A stretch of DNA of 5,995 nucleotides from Firmicutes bacterium CAG:145 (GCA_000435715.1 FR882595.1:119004-124998), one strand, 5' to 3'; counted from the stretch's first letter, positions 1 through 5,853 are shown. Notes: generated from the sequence alone by a model not told the origin. A program made the numbers and translations.

Positions 1-98
1 CCCCAGGAGGAACTACCATAAAAGGAGTAGCCTCTTTAGAGGAATCAGGTCTGAGATATGCCTTCATAAAGGCAGTAGACGCGATAGTAAAAGGCTGA
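1..98 (+). CDS. proC: Pyrroline-5-carboxylate reductase, C-terminal end (partial)
   Basis: The reading frame from base 3 gives 31 residues and then TGA at 96-98. It begins PGGTTIKGVASLEESGLRYA, and in ProC proteins this PGGTT-x-x-A/G-L-x-x-L-E-x-x-G pattern is the conserved motif of the C-terminal helical dimerisation domain. ProC is a cytoplasmic enzyme that reduces 1-pyrroline-5-carboxylate to L-proline with NAD(P)H, the last step of proline synthesis. Only about the last eighth of a protein of roughly 265-270 residues is in the window; the Rossmann domain lies to the left. No convincing terminator follows: a weak ACGC/GCGT pairing at 98-118 is followed a few bases later by five T. Some read-through into rubrerythrin is therefore possible. 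The family is recognised with good confidence from the motif; the rest of the gene is not visible. Confidence 0.9.
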   Translation, partial: PGGTTIKGVASLEESGLRYAFIKAVDAIVKG

Positions 99-123
99 CG
101 CTTACTTTTTCTCTGCGTATAGT
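95..123 (+). promoter_or_regulatory. Sigma-A promoter of the rubrerythrin gene
   Basis: A -35 box CTGACG (95-100, four of six consensus bases) and a -10 box TATAGT (118-123, five of six) are separated by exactly 17 bases. Transcription would start near 130 and leave a leader of about 50 bases before the rubrerythrin start. The -35 box overlaps the TGA stop of proC. This is a match by eye, not an experimental site. Confidence 0.6.
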
Positions 124-157
124 TTTTGTCCGGTTGGGAAAAATATCCCTGCAGAAA

Positions 158-167
158 CTTATATAAG
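158..167. promoter_or_regulatory. Palindrome CTTATATAAG overlapping the rubrerythrin ribosome binding site
   Basis: CTTATATAAG is a perfect 10-base palindrome in the leader. Its right half runs into the Shine-Dalgarno sequence AAGGAG (165-170), which lies 8 bases before the ATG at 179. A protein bound here would sit downstream of the predicted transcription start. It resembles only part of a PerR box (TTATAATnATTATAA), so its role as an operator is a guess. Confidence 0.25.
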
Positions 168-178
168 GAGAAGGTAAA

Positions 179-712
179 ATGGAACTTAAAAATTCTAAAA
201 CGGAAGCCAATCTTATGGCAGCATATTCAGGAGAATCCCAGGCCAGAAACAAATATACCTATTATGCGGGAGTAGCTAAAAACGAGGGATATGAACAGAT
301 AGCGGCTATCTTCCGGGAAACGGCCGACAATGAAAAAGAACATGCCGAGATCTGGTTCAAACTGCTGGGAGGAATCGGAGATACTAAAGCTAATCTGCTG
401 GCAGGAGTAGCAGGTGAAAATTATGAGTGGACTGTCATGTATGATCAGTTTGCCAAAGAGGCAGATGAGGAGGGCTTTACCGAGATCGCTGCCAAATTCA
501 GGATGGTGGCTGCCATAGAGAAGACTCACGAGGAGAGGTACCAGGCTCTTATCAACAATGTCAATTCAGACAAAGTCTTCTCTAAAGACGGCGAGGTGCT
601 GTGGCAGTGTCGAAACTGCGGTCATGAATACTTCGGAAAAGAAGCCCCGACTATCTGTCCTGTGTGCGAGCATCTTCAGTCATATTTCCAGGTGAAGCCT
701 GAGAACTACTGA
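179..712 (+). CDS. rbr: Rubrerythrin
   Basis: This is a complete 177-residue protein, the usual length for a classical rubrerythrin. The N-terminal ferritin-like four-helix domain (about 1-135) shows the expected diiron ligands: E19 (SGESQAR), E52 and H55 (NEKEHAE), E80 and E83 (AGENYEW), E114 and H117 (IEKTHEER). The C-terminal rubredoxin domain (about 138-177) has C144-x-x-C147 and C160-x-x-C163 for one iron, within WQCRNCGHEYFGKEAPTICP. Proteins of this family act in the cytoplasm of anaerobes as peroxidases: the rubredoxin-like iron passes electrons to the diiron site, which reduces hydrogen peroxide to water. The electron donor, usually a rubredoxin or an NAD(P)H oxidoreductase, is not encoded in the window. 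The start is fixed by AAGGAG at 165-170 with 8 bases of spacing. The gene has its own promoter and a terminator directly after it, so it is probably transcribed alone. No key residue is missing. Confidence 0.97.
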   Translation: MELKNSKTEANLMAAYSGESQARNKYTYYAGVAKNEGYEQIAAIFRETADNEKEHAEIWFKLLGGIGDTKANLLAGVAGENYEWTVMYDQFAKEADEEGFTEIAAKFRMVAAIEKTHEERYQALINNVNSDKVFSKDGEVLWQCRNCGHEYFGKEAPTICPVCEHLQSYFQVKPENY

Positions 713-758
713 TGAGATCAGGAACAGAAGGCTACGGCATAAGTTGATAGATCATTAG

Positions 759-791
759 AAAATGGGCGGGAGCGATCCCCGCTCATTTTTT
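759..791 (+). terminator. Intrinsic terminator after rubrerythrin
   Basis: AAAATGGGCGGG (759-770) pairs with CCCGCTCATTTT (778-789) over 12 base pairs, with one G-T wobble, around a 7-base loop. A run of six T (786-791) forms the end of the stem and the tail. It lies 46 bases after the rubrerythrin stop. The A-rich left arm gives T residues on the other strand, so it may also stop transcription coming from the right. Confidence 0.88.
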
Positions 792-865
792 ATCGGAGAA
801 GCGACGAGAGCCGGATTGTTTTTTTGCTTCAGGCATCATCAAAGCGGCCAGCGCAAAGGAGCGGC

Positions 866-931
866 GCAAACTCCCGTAAATGCTCTGTAATTGAGAGAGA
901 GTGGGACTTGCTGAGAGAAAATTCCCGTAAA
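866..931. repeat. Two imperfect 15-base direct repeats, 51 bases apart
   Basis: GCAAACTCCCGTAAA (866-880) and GAAAATTCCCGTAAA (917-931) agree at 13 of 15 positions, with the last nine bases identical. The starts are 51 bases apart. The second copy also forms the left arm of the 921-959 hairpin. Within the first copy, TCCC (872-875) can pair with GGGA (903-906), enclosing CTCT/AGAG (883-886 with 894-897), so both copies may sit in stem-loops. Confidence 0.6.
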
Positions 932-959
932 GAGGTAAAAAAACTTTAGTACCGGGAAT
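921..959. other. Strong bulged stem-loop (possible structured RNA or repeat element)
   Basis: ATTCCCG (921-927) pairs with CGGGAAT (953-959), and TAAAG (928-932) continues the helix with CTTTA (944-948). A 4-base bulge, GTAC (949-952), interrupts one side and an 11-base A-rich loop (933-943) closes it. That gives 12 Watson-Crick pairs without mismatch. No T-run follows on the + strand, so it is not a standard terminator there. Function unknown. Confidence 0.5.
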
Positions 960-1047
960 GAGTGATGAAGTGCGGCGTTCTAAGGTTTTCATTAACCGTA
1001 TCAGAGATTTGCGGCAGACCGGAGCAGGCTGCCGGATGCGTTGCGGA

Positions 1048-1090
1048 GACTTTCCGCCGGGGATCTTGCGCCACTCAGTCCGGCAAAGTC
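1048..1090. other. GC-rich two-part hairpin upstream of the thioesterase promoter
   Basis: GACTTT (1048-1053) pairs with AAAGTC (1085-1090), and inside it CCGG (1057-1060) pairs with CCGG (1080-1083) around a 19-base loop. The stem ends four bases before the -35 box of the next promoter. It could be the end of an RNA, a binding site or chance in a GC-rich segment. Confidence 0.3.
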
Positions 1091-1093
1091 CCC

Positions 1094-1122
1094 TTGCCCC
1101 TGCTTTTCCTTTGTGCTAAAAT
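1094..1122 (+). promoter_or_regulatory. Extended -10 promoter for the thioesterase transcript
   Basis: TTGCCC (1094-1099, four of six) and TAAAAT (1117-1122, five of six) are spaced by 17 bases, and TGC directly before the -10 box is an extended -10 (TGn). Transcription should start near 1129. The leader to the thioesterase ATG is then about 185 bases and contains the radical SAM remnant. The 11-base string TGTGCTAAAAT (1112-1122) recurs with one change before the ABC operon on the other strand. Confidence 0.6.
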
Positions 1123-1137
1123 ATAGAAATAAAATGA

Positions 1138-1296
1138 AAAGAGACTTTTGACCCGATTCTGAGGTTTACAAAAGATATAAAGAATTTCGTACCTGATGTG
1201 GCTATGTCTGTAGTGTCAAGCGCCGTGACAAGAGAAGACGCCGAGGAATGTCGGCTTATAGCGGCAGACCTAAAGGTAAGATTCAGGGTGAAATGA
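1138..1296 (+). pseudogene. C-terminal remnant of a TatD-linked radical SAM protein
   Basis: The frame from 1138 to the TGA at 1294-1296 encodes 52 residues beginning KETFDPILRFTKDIKNFVPD and ending DLKVRFRVK. The pattern F-D-x-(I/L)-L-x-F-x-K-x-x-K-x-(Y/F)-V-P-(E/D)-V, then SVV, then a run like EDxEECRxIAxxLxVxFRV, is what I recall for the C-terminal end of radical SAM proteins linked to TatD-family nucleases. That match is from memory, not a search. The CxxxCxxC iron-sulfur site and the rest of a protein of about 200 residues are absent. The frame is closed on the left by TGA (1135-1137), and no ribosome binding site precedes it. An ATG lies at 1134-1136, but one base out of frame: it reads five codons and stops. 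I infer a decayed gene fragment now serving as leader of the thioesterase mRNA. An alternative is a small expressed protein that starts inside the frame at the ATG of 1204-1206. Confidence 0.55.
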
Positions 1297-1314
1297 TTTT
1301 TTGAGAGGGGAAAG

Positions 1315-2049
1315 ATGAACAAGATATACAGTGAAGAGAACAGTATAGGAACTTACAGCTGCGATAGAAAAAAGGTTGCTAAATTGTCAGGCATACTGCA
1401 GGCTACTCAGGAGGCGGGGCGAAAACAGATGGCTCTGCAGAAGCCTTCTTATGATGATCTTCAAGCCGAGGGAAAAGCTTTGATGCTTAGCAGACTTGAT
1501 CTGAAAATTTACGATACCCTTTATTTCGACCAGCCTATAAGAGTATATTCGTGGCCCTGTGAGAGCATGCGAGCTACGTGGCCCAGAGGATATGCCATCG
1601 ACAGAGACGGAGAGCGGATCATAGAAGCTTCTACTCAGTGGGCTCTGGTGGATATGGAGACGAGAAAAGTCTTGAAGGCAGATGAGGTGGACTTTTCCAA
1701 TTATTATATGGGCGAATACAGAGAACTGTATAAAAATAAACTCAGGATACCTAAAGATATGGAGCTGAAAGAAGCAGGTAAACATGATGTGAGCTACTCT
1801 GATCTTGATTATAACGGACATATGAACAATACTTATTACGCCGATGTGCTGTGTGATCACATACCTGAACTGGCCGAGGGTACTCACAGAGTAGCTTCCT
1901 TCAGAGTCCATTACAGCAAAGAGGCCTCACTGGGAGAAACCCTGATCATAATGAGGAATAAGGATGAAGACGGCAAATATATTTTCAAGACCATAAAACC
2001 AAGCGGAGAGACGAATATAGAAGCGGAGATAGGCATAACAGCTCTGTAG
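1315..2049 (+). CDS. Acyl-ACP thioesterase
   Basis: This complete protein of 244 residues matches the bacterial branch of the FatA/FatB-like acyl-ACP thioesterases (Pfam PF01643 type, double hotdog fold). Such cytoplasmic enzymes hydrolyse acyl-acyl carrier protein to free fatty acid and ACP, ending or diverting fatty acid synthesis. The first hotdog (about 5-130) contains LQATQEAG and TQWALVDMETRKV, typical of the family. The second (about 150-244) contains DLDYNGHMNNTYYADVL, with D165, N167 and H169 matching the catalytic Asp-x-Asn-x-His of plant enzymes. E203 (HYSKEASLGE) matches the later catalytic Glu; the cysteine that follows this Glu in plant enzymes is alanine here (A204). The start is supported by GAGGGG at 1305-1310, only 4 bases from the ATG, or GAGG with 6 bases. 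It lies 18 bases after the radical SAM remnant and ends before a strong terminator, so it is probably transcribed as a single gene. Chain-length preference cannot be read. Confidence 0.93.
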   Translation: MNKIYSEENSIGTYSCDRKKVAKLSGILQATQEAGRKQMALQKPSYDDLQAEGKALMLSRLDLKIYDTLYFDQPIRVYSWPCESMRATWPRGYAIDRDGERIIEASTQWALVDMETRKVLKADEVDFSNYYMGEYRELYKNKLRIPKDMELKEAGKHDVSYSDLDYNGHMNNTYYADVLCDHIPELAEGTHRVASFRVHYSKEASLGETLIIMRNKDEDGKYIFKTIKPSGETNIEAEIGITAL

Positions 2050-2071
2050 GAGAGAATTTTAAGCCTAAAAG

Positions 2072-2103
2072 AAAGCCGATACCTTTATCAAGGTATCGGC
2101 TTT
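2072..2103. terminator. Bidirectional terminator between convergent genes
   Basis: AAAGCCGATACCTT (2072-2085) and AAGGTATCGGCTTT (2090-2103) form a perfect 14-bp stem with a 4-base loop, TATC. It lies 22 bases after the thioesterase stop and 4 bases beyond the permease stop (2108-2110 on the - strand). On the - strand the stem is followed by CTTTTAGG, a better T-tract than the TTTAAAAT seen on the + strand. It most likely ends both transcripts. Confidence 0.92.
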
Positions 2104-2107
2104 AAAA

Positions 2108-5050
2108 TTACTCTATAGATTTAAGGGACTCGGTCATGCTTACTTTATCCAGTTTGCGTCTCATGACAAGATTGACTATCATGGCGAATACGAATGTGCC
2201 TGCAACAGCCAGTATATAGCTGAGCAGCGATATGTGAACGTCGAAGCTCAGCATATCTATCTGTATCCTACTCATGGCAAAACTGTGAAGCCATTTGCCC
2301 AGAGGCAGTCCTATTATGGCCGCAATGGCGGTGAGGGCTATATTTTCTCTGAATACATAGGCAGAAGTTTCCCGCGGATAGAATCCGAGGACTTTTATGG
2401 TAGCTATCTCCCTGATGCGTTCTGTGATATTTATGTTAGTCAGATTATAGAGCACTATGAAAGCTAAGGCCGCCGCCGATATGGTGATAAGGGCGATGAC
2501 GTAGTCCAGGCTCTTCATCATGTTATCTATTCGGTTTCTGAAATCCTCAGTGACCGTTACAGAAGACACGTCGGCAGAGTCCATGAGGGCAGAACCTGCT
2601 TCATGAGGATCTGAAAGAAGCTGTCCGTCGCCGCCTCTTAGTCCTCTTACGTATGCGGAATTTATCTCAGGAGTCCCCAATGCCGACTGATAGGTGGCCT
2701 CGTCTATATATAAATAATTATAAACGTAATTGTCACACAGACCTGTTATCTCGACGGTGAGAGTATTCATGTCGCTGTCGTAAACAGTCAGCTCATCTCC
2801 CTCTTTAATTCCTAAAGTCTCGGCCAGATTGCTGTTGATGATGCCCTGACCGTTTCCGGGATACTGGAGGTTGCCTTCATCGTTATGAAGGCTTATGAAA
2901 TCGTCTATCGGAGATGAGTCTCCGCTGACCACCAGATTGACGGACTTGATCTGTCCATCCTGGCGAACATCTACCGAACCCGTGTGGAGGAATAAAAAAC
3001 TGTCAGCATACTGGCTGTTGTCCTCCATGAAAGCTTCCTGTTCGTCTTCGTTTATACCGTGGTTAAAAGTGACCTCGTAATCCACATGAAATATTTCGTC
3101 ATACTGCATGGACACCACATTTTTTATAGAGTCTCTGACTCCGAAACCGGTGACTAAAAGAGCAGTACATCCGCAGATTCCTACTATCATCATAAAGAAT
3201 CTCTTCTTATATCTGAAAACATTTCTTATGGAAACTTTCTGCAGGAACTTCAGTCTTTTCCAGATAAATGTGATCTTCTCTAAGAATATCCTCTTGCCTG
3301 AGGACGGAGCTTTAGGCCTTATGAGCTGGGCCGGAACTTGACTGAGTTCATGATAACATGAATAGAGAGTCGTTCCTACCGAACATATTATAGCTGCCAG
3401 GAGAGCGAAAGCTCCTGTAGCCCAGTCGATGACAAAGATAACATCAGCAAATTCGTACATCATCTTATAAGCTTCCCATATGACCCATGTGAAGATGTAT
3501 GTCCCGGCAAAGAATCCGATGATTCCTCCCAGAACTGCCGAACTTCCGGAATAGAACATATACTTTGTGAGGATCTGACCGACGCTGTAACCTAAGGCCT
3601 TCAGCACACCTATCTGTGTGCGCTGTTCCTCTATCATCCTGCTCATGGTAGTCATACAGACCAGAGCGGCAACCAGAAAAAAGAACACCGGAAAGACCTT
3701 TGCAATACCCTCGACTATGCTGGTATCATTATCGAAGCATACGTAGCCTACATTAGCATCCCGGTCCAGGACATAGCTGTCGGGATATTCTATCTTGCTT
3801 ATCTCCTTTTCTGCGTCGGACAGCTTCTGCTTTGCAGTTTCCAGCTTTGACCGGCCGCTTTCGATCTCGGCCCACCCTTGAGCTATTTCTTCTTTTGCGG
3901 AAGATAAGCTGATCCGTCCTTCATCGATAGCAGCCTGATTTTTATCCAGATCTGTCTTTGACGCCTGAAGACTGCTGAGAGCTTCGCTGAACTGCAAGTC
4001 CAATGCGGTTTTTTGGGCGGCATACTGCTCTTCTGTCAAAAATCCGGAATTATAGTATGTATCCAGCTCGCTATATGCCTGGGTCTTCTTCTGTTCATAT
4101 TGGTTCAGACCGGACTGATATTGAGAGAGACCTTGATCAAGGAGAGCCTGGCTGTCATCCAGCTCTTTTTCACTTGCGGATATCTGCGCCTCAGATTTTT
4201 TCAGGTCGGCTTCGGAAGAATTCAGCTCCTTCTCTCCGTCTTCGACCTCAGTTCTGATATCTTCAACTTGCTGACGGGCCTGATGGATTATAGAGTCGTA
4301 ACGCCTCTGGGAAGCGCTCTCGAGAGCCTGAGTAAGGGGCTCTTTGGCATCTTGCCTTATTTCGTCATATTCTTCACTGAATATAAAGGCAGAGTCTTCG
4401 AGTCTGACATATACTTCAGAAAAAACATCTGATGAAAATCCGTCCTGAGGTATCATTATAAAACAGGCAACGCTGCCGTCTCCCACAGAAGAAGAACCAC
4501 GCTCGAAATTCAGGTAGAGGGGTGAGTCGGCTATTCCTGTTATGGTATAAGTATCGTAGGCCAGCATGGATAACGTATCTTCGGTATTAGATCTGCTGAC
4601 GGTTATGGCCTTACCTATATCCGCCTCGGTAAAACGCTGAGGATCGGCCAGACATTCGCTGCCGTTTTCGGGAAGTCTGCCGGATTTAAGGGAAGGTGTG
4701 TTGATCTCATCTGAAATAGTAAGAAATTTGGAGACTACCTCGCCTGCATCTGAATCCTCTTCGCTGATCAGAACGTCGGCGGAAAAAGAACCTTCAGCGT
4801 ATTTTACTCCCGGCACGTCTGCGATACTCGCAACGTCTTCATCCTCCAGACCGAGGCTTGAGATCAGTTGATAATCAAAGAAACCGCGCTCTTGGAGATA
4901 AGTGTTTCCCGTCTGGAGAAAAGCTGACTTGCATACCTTGAGACCGCAGAAGAAGCCCACTCCAAGGGCTATGATGGCAAATATGGCCGCCCACCTGCCA
5001 AAACTGCCCTTGATCTCGCGAAGGGTCGATTTGAACATAACATTTTTCAT
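2108..5050 (-). CDS. ABC transporter permease, FtsX type, with extracytoplasmic coiled coil
   Basis: This 980-residue membrane protein has about eight predicted membrane segments: 17-38, 451-471, 499-526, 545-566, 617-636, 849-870, 905-925 and 938-965. Two FtsX-like domains are marked by the cytoplasmic coupling motifs EEQRTQIGVLKALGYS (474-489) and ERIREIATIKVLGFYPRE (877-894). Between segments 1 and 2 lies a large outer domain: a mixed region (40-240), then two charged, Ala/Ser/Glu/Lys-rich helices (about 250-330 and 346-420) joined by a turn near YNSGFLTEE (333-341), likely an antiparallel coiled coil. A second outer domain (640-845) lies between segments 5 and 6. MacB/FtsX-type permeases do not move substrate through a channel; they pass ATPase motion to the outer domains, for export, lipoprotein release or control of wall hydrolases. 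Which applies here is unknown. Start: GGGAGGA ends 5 bases before the ATG. The ATPase lies directly upstream in the same operon. Confidence 0.93.
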   Translation of the reverse strand: MKNVMFKSTLREIKGSFGRWAAIFAIIALGVGFFCGLKVCKSAFLQTGNTYLQERGFFDYQLISSLGLEDEDVASIADVPGVKYAEGSFSADVLISEEDSDAGEVVSKFLTISDEINTPSLKSGRLPENGSECLADPQRFTEADIGKAITVSRSNTEDTLSMLAYDTYTITGIADSPLYLNFERGSSSVGDGSVACFIMIPQDGFSSDVFSEVYVRLEDSAFIFSEEYDEIRQDAKEPLTQALESASQRRYDSIIHQARQQVEDIRTEVEDGEKELNSSEADLKKSEAQISASEKELDDSQALLDQGLSQYQSGLNQYEQKKTQAYSELDTYYNSGFLTEEQYAAQKTALDLQFSEALSSLQASKTDLDKNQAAIDEGRISLSSAKEEIAQGWAEIESGRSKLETAKQKLSDAEKEISKIEYPDSYVLDRDANVGYVCFDNDTSIVEGIAKVFPVFFFLVAALVCMTTMSRMIEEQRTQIGVLKALGYSVGQILTKYMFYSGSSAVLGGIIGFFAGTYIFTWVIWEAYKMMYEFADVIFVIDWATGAFALLAAIICSVGTTLYSCYHELSQVPAQLIRPKAPSSGKRIFLEKITFIWKRLKFLQKVSIRNVFRYKKRFFMMIVGICGCTALLVTGFGVRDSIKNVVSMQYDEIFHVDYEVTFNHGINEDEQEAFMEDNSQYADSFLFLHTGSVDVRQDGQIKSVNLVVSGDSSPIDDFISLHNDEGNLQYPGNGQGIINSNLAETLGIKEGDELTVYDSDMNTLTVEITGLCDNYVYNYLYIDEATYQSALGTPEINSAYVRGLRGGDGQLLSDPHEAGSALMDSADVSSVTVTEDFRNRIDNMMKSLDYVIALITISAAALAFIVLYNLTNINITERIREIATIKVLGFYPRETSAYVFRENIALTAIAAIIGLPLGKWLHSFAMSRIQIDMLSFDVHISLLSYILAVAGTFVFAMIVNLVMRRKLDKVSMTESLKSIE

Positions 5051-5068
5051 GACGATCCTCCCGGTCTA

Positions 5069-5773
5069 TTACCATTCTATCTGCTCTACAGGCAGAGGCG
5101 CTTCGTTTTTTTCTACAGAGACTACAGTTCCGTTTTTAACATGTATGACTCGGTCGGCCATAGGGGTGATGGCCTGATTGTGGGTTATGATTATCACCGT
5201 CATGCCGTTCTTTTGGGCGGTATCCTGAAGGAGCTTTAATATTGCTTTTCCTGTATTATAGTCTAAAGCTCCCGTAGGCTCGTCGCACAGCAGCAATTTC
5301 GGATTCTTTGCGAGAGCCCTGGCTATGGCCACGCGCTGCTGTTCTCCTCCGGAAAGCTGGGAAGGGAAGTTGTCCATCCTGTCTGCCAGACCCACCTTCT
5401 CAAGCGCTTCGGCAGAATCCATGGGATCTTTGCAGATCTGAGTCGCCAGAGAAACGTTTTCAAGAGCGGTGAGATTCTGAACGAGATTATAAAATTGAAA
5501 TACAAAGCCTATGGAGTATCTTCTGTATGTAGTAAGCTGTTTCTGACTGTATTTGGAGATCTCGTCGCCTGCCAGCCAGACTCGGCCGGAGGTGAGAGTA
5601 TCCATGCCGCCTAAGATATTGAGCAGAGTCGTCTTTCCTGCTCCGGAAGGGCCGACTATCACGCATATTTCTCCCTTATCTATTTCAAAGGTGGCATCTC
5701 TCAAAGCTTCTATAGAGATCTCGCCCATCTGATATACTTTTCTGACATTTTCAAACTTAACAAATGCAGCCAT
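5069..5773 (-). CDS. ABC transporter ATP-binding protein (MacB/LolD type)
   Basis: With the start chosen here it has 234 residues, normal for this family. In order it shows Walker A GPSGAGKT (41-48), Q-loop Q93 (VFQFYNL), signature LSGGEQQR (140-147), Walker B LLLCDEP (160-166), D-loop GALD (168-171) and H-loop H198 (IITHN). The FQ-x-YNL and SGGEQQRVAIARAL patterns are those of the LolD/MacB/SalX group, which pairs with FtsX-type permeases. It hydrolyses ATP at the inner membrane face and drives the 980-residue permease encoded 18 bases downstream. The frame is open to an ATG at 5815, but GGGAGG (complement of 5782-5787) lies inside that extension. It is 7 bases before the ATG at 5773, ideal spacing, and only 1 base before the ATG at 5779. 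The protein therefore most likely begins MAAFVKFENV. It ends with tandem stops TAA TAG. All catalytic motifs are intact; the substrate is unknown. Confidence 0.96.
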   Translation of the reverse strand: MAAFVKFENVRKVYQMGEISIEALRDATFEIDKGEICVIVGPSGAGKTTLLNILGGMDTLTSGRVWLAGDEISKYSQKQLTTYRRYSIGFVFQFYNLVQNLTALENVSLATQICKDPMDSAEALEKVGLADRMDNFPSQLSGGEQQRVAIARALAKNPKLLLCDEPTGALDYNTGKAILKLLQDTAQKNGMTVIIITHNQAITPMADRVIHVKNGTVVSVEKNEAPLPVEQIEW

Positions 5774-5781
5774 GGCCATGC

Positions 5782-5787
5782 CTCCCA
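5782..5787 (-). promoter_or_regulatory. Ribosome binding site that sets the ATPase start
   Basis: Read on the - strand the sequence is GGGAGGCATGGCCATG. The GGGAGG has 7 bases to the second ATG (5771-5773) and 1 base to the first (5777-5779). The spacing argues for initiation at 5773 rather than at 5779 or at the in-frame ATG codons further upstream (5786-5788 and 5813-5815). Confidence 0.75.
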
Positions 5788-5788
5788 T

Positions 5789-5835
5789 CGTATACTGATA
5801 CGCCGGCGCTGTCATCTCAAAGGAGACTTGCCGGC
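5789..5835. promoter_or_regulatory. Inverted repeats in the leader of the ABC operon
   Basis: GCCGGC at 5802-5807 and 5830-5835 can pair around 22 bases. Inside, TCTC (5815-5818) pairs with GAGA (5823-5826) around a 4-base loop. Next to it, CGTAT-ACTG-ATACG (5789-5802) is a perfect 5-bp inverted repeat ending just before the ribosome binding site. The two structures share base 5802. They lie between the predicted transcription start (about 5847) and the ATPase start, so they could act as an RNA switch, an attenuator or operators. No T-run makes this a plain terminator. Confidence 0.4.
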
Positions 5836-5853
5836 ATCTCTTTTATTACGAAA

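Larger units (their letters stand above)
792..1093. other. Gene-free stretch with repeats and hairpins
   Basis: About 300 bases between the rubrerythrin terminator and the next promoter hold no credible gene. The only long open frame (992 to 783, - strand) has no ribosome binding site and runs into the terminator stem. The stretch is not featureless: it has a 15-base direct repeat (866-880 and 917-931), a strong bulged hairpin (921-959), and a GC-rich end (about 1010-1100) with another hairpin. Base composition at that end is visibly richer in GC than the genes on either side. It could be a small RNA region, a degenerate repeat element or gene debris; the sequence alone does not decide. Confidence 0.6.

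Noticed and set aside
98..127. Possible terminator after proC (ACGC/GCGT, then five T)
   Set aside because: Only four base pairs, a 13-base loop, and the T-run starts a few bases after the stem.
158..167. Full PerR box before rubrerythrin
   Set aside because: The 10-base palindrome does not match the 15-base box well enough, so it is reported only as a palindrome.
227..529. Open frame of 100 codons antisense to rubrerythrin
   Set aside because: Shadow of an intact gene with all metal ligands present.
783..992. Open frame of 69 codons on the - strand
   Set aside because: No ribosome binding site, no recognisable family, a Ser/Arg/Leu-rich composition, and its end lies in the rubrerythrin terminator stem. 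Its internal YGN/YGS similarity is explained by the 15-base DNA repeat.
1116..1322. Open frame of 68 codons on the - strand
   Set aside because: It is antisense to the radical SAM-like frame, which makes family sense, and it has no ribosome binding site.
1387..1911. Open frame of 174 codons antisense to the thioesterase
   Set aside because: It lies wholly inside a well-recognised gene on the other strand and shows no motif of its own.
4013..4432. Hydrophobic open frame of 139 codons on the + strand
   Set aside because: It is the mirror of the coiled-coil region of the permease; Glu, Lys and Gln codons read backwards give Leu, Phe and Ile-rich nonsense.
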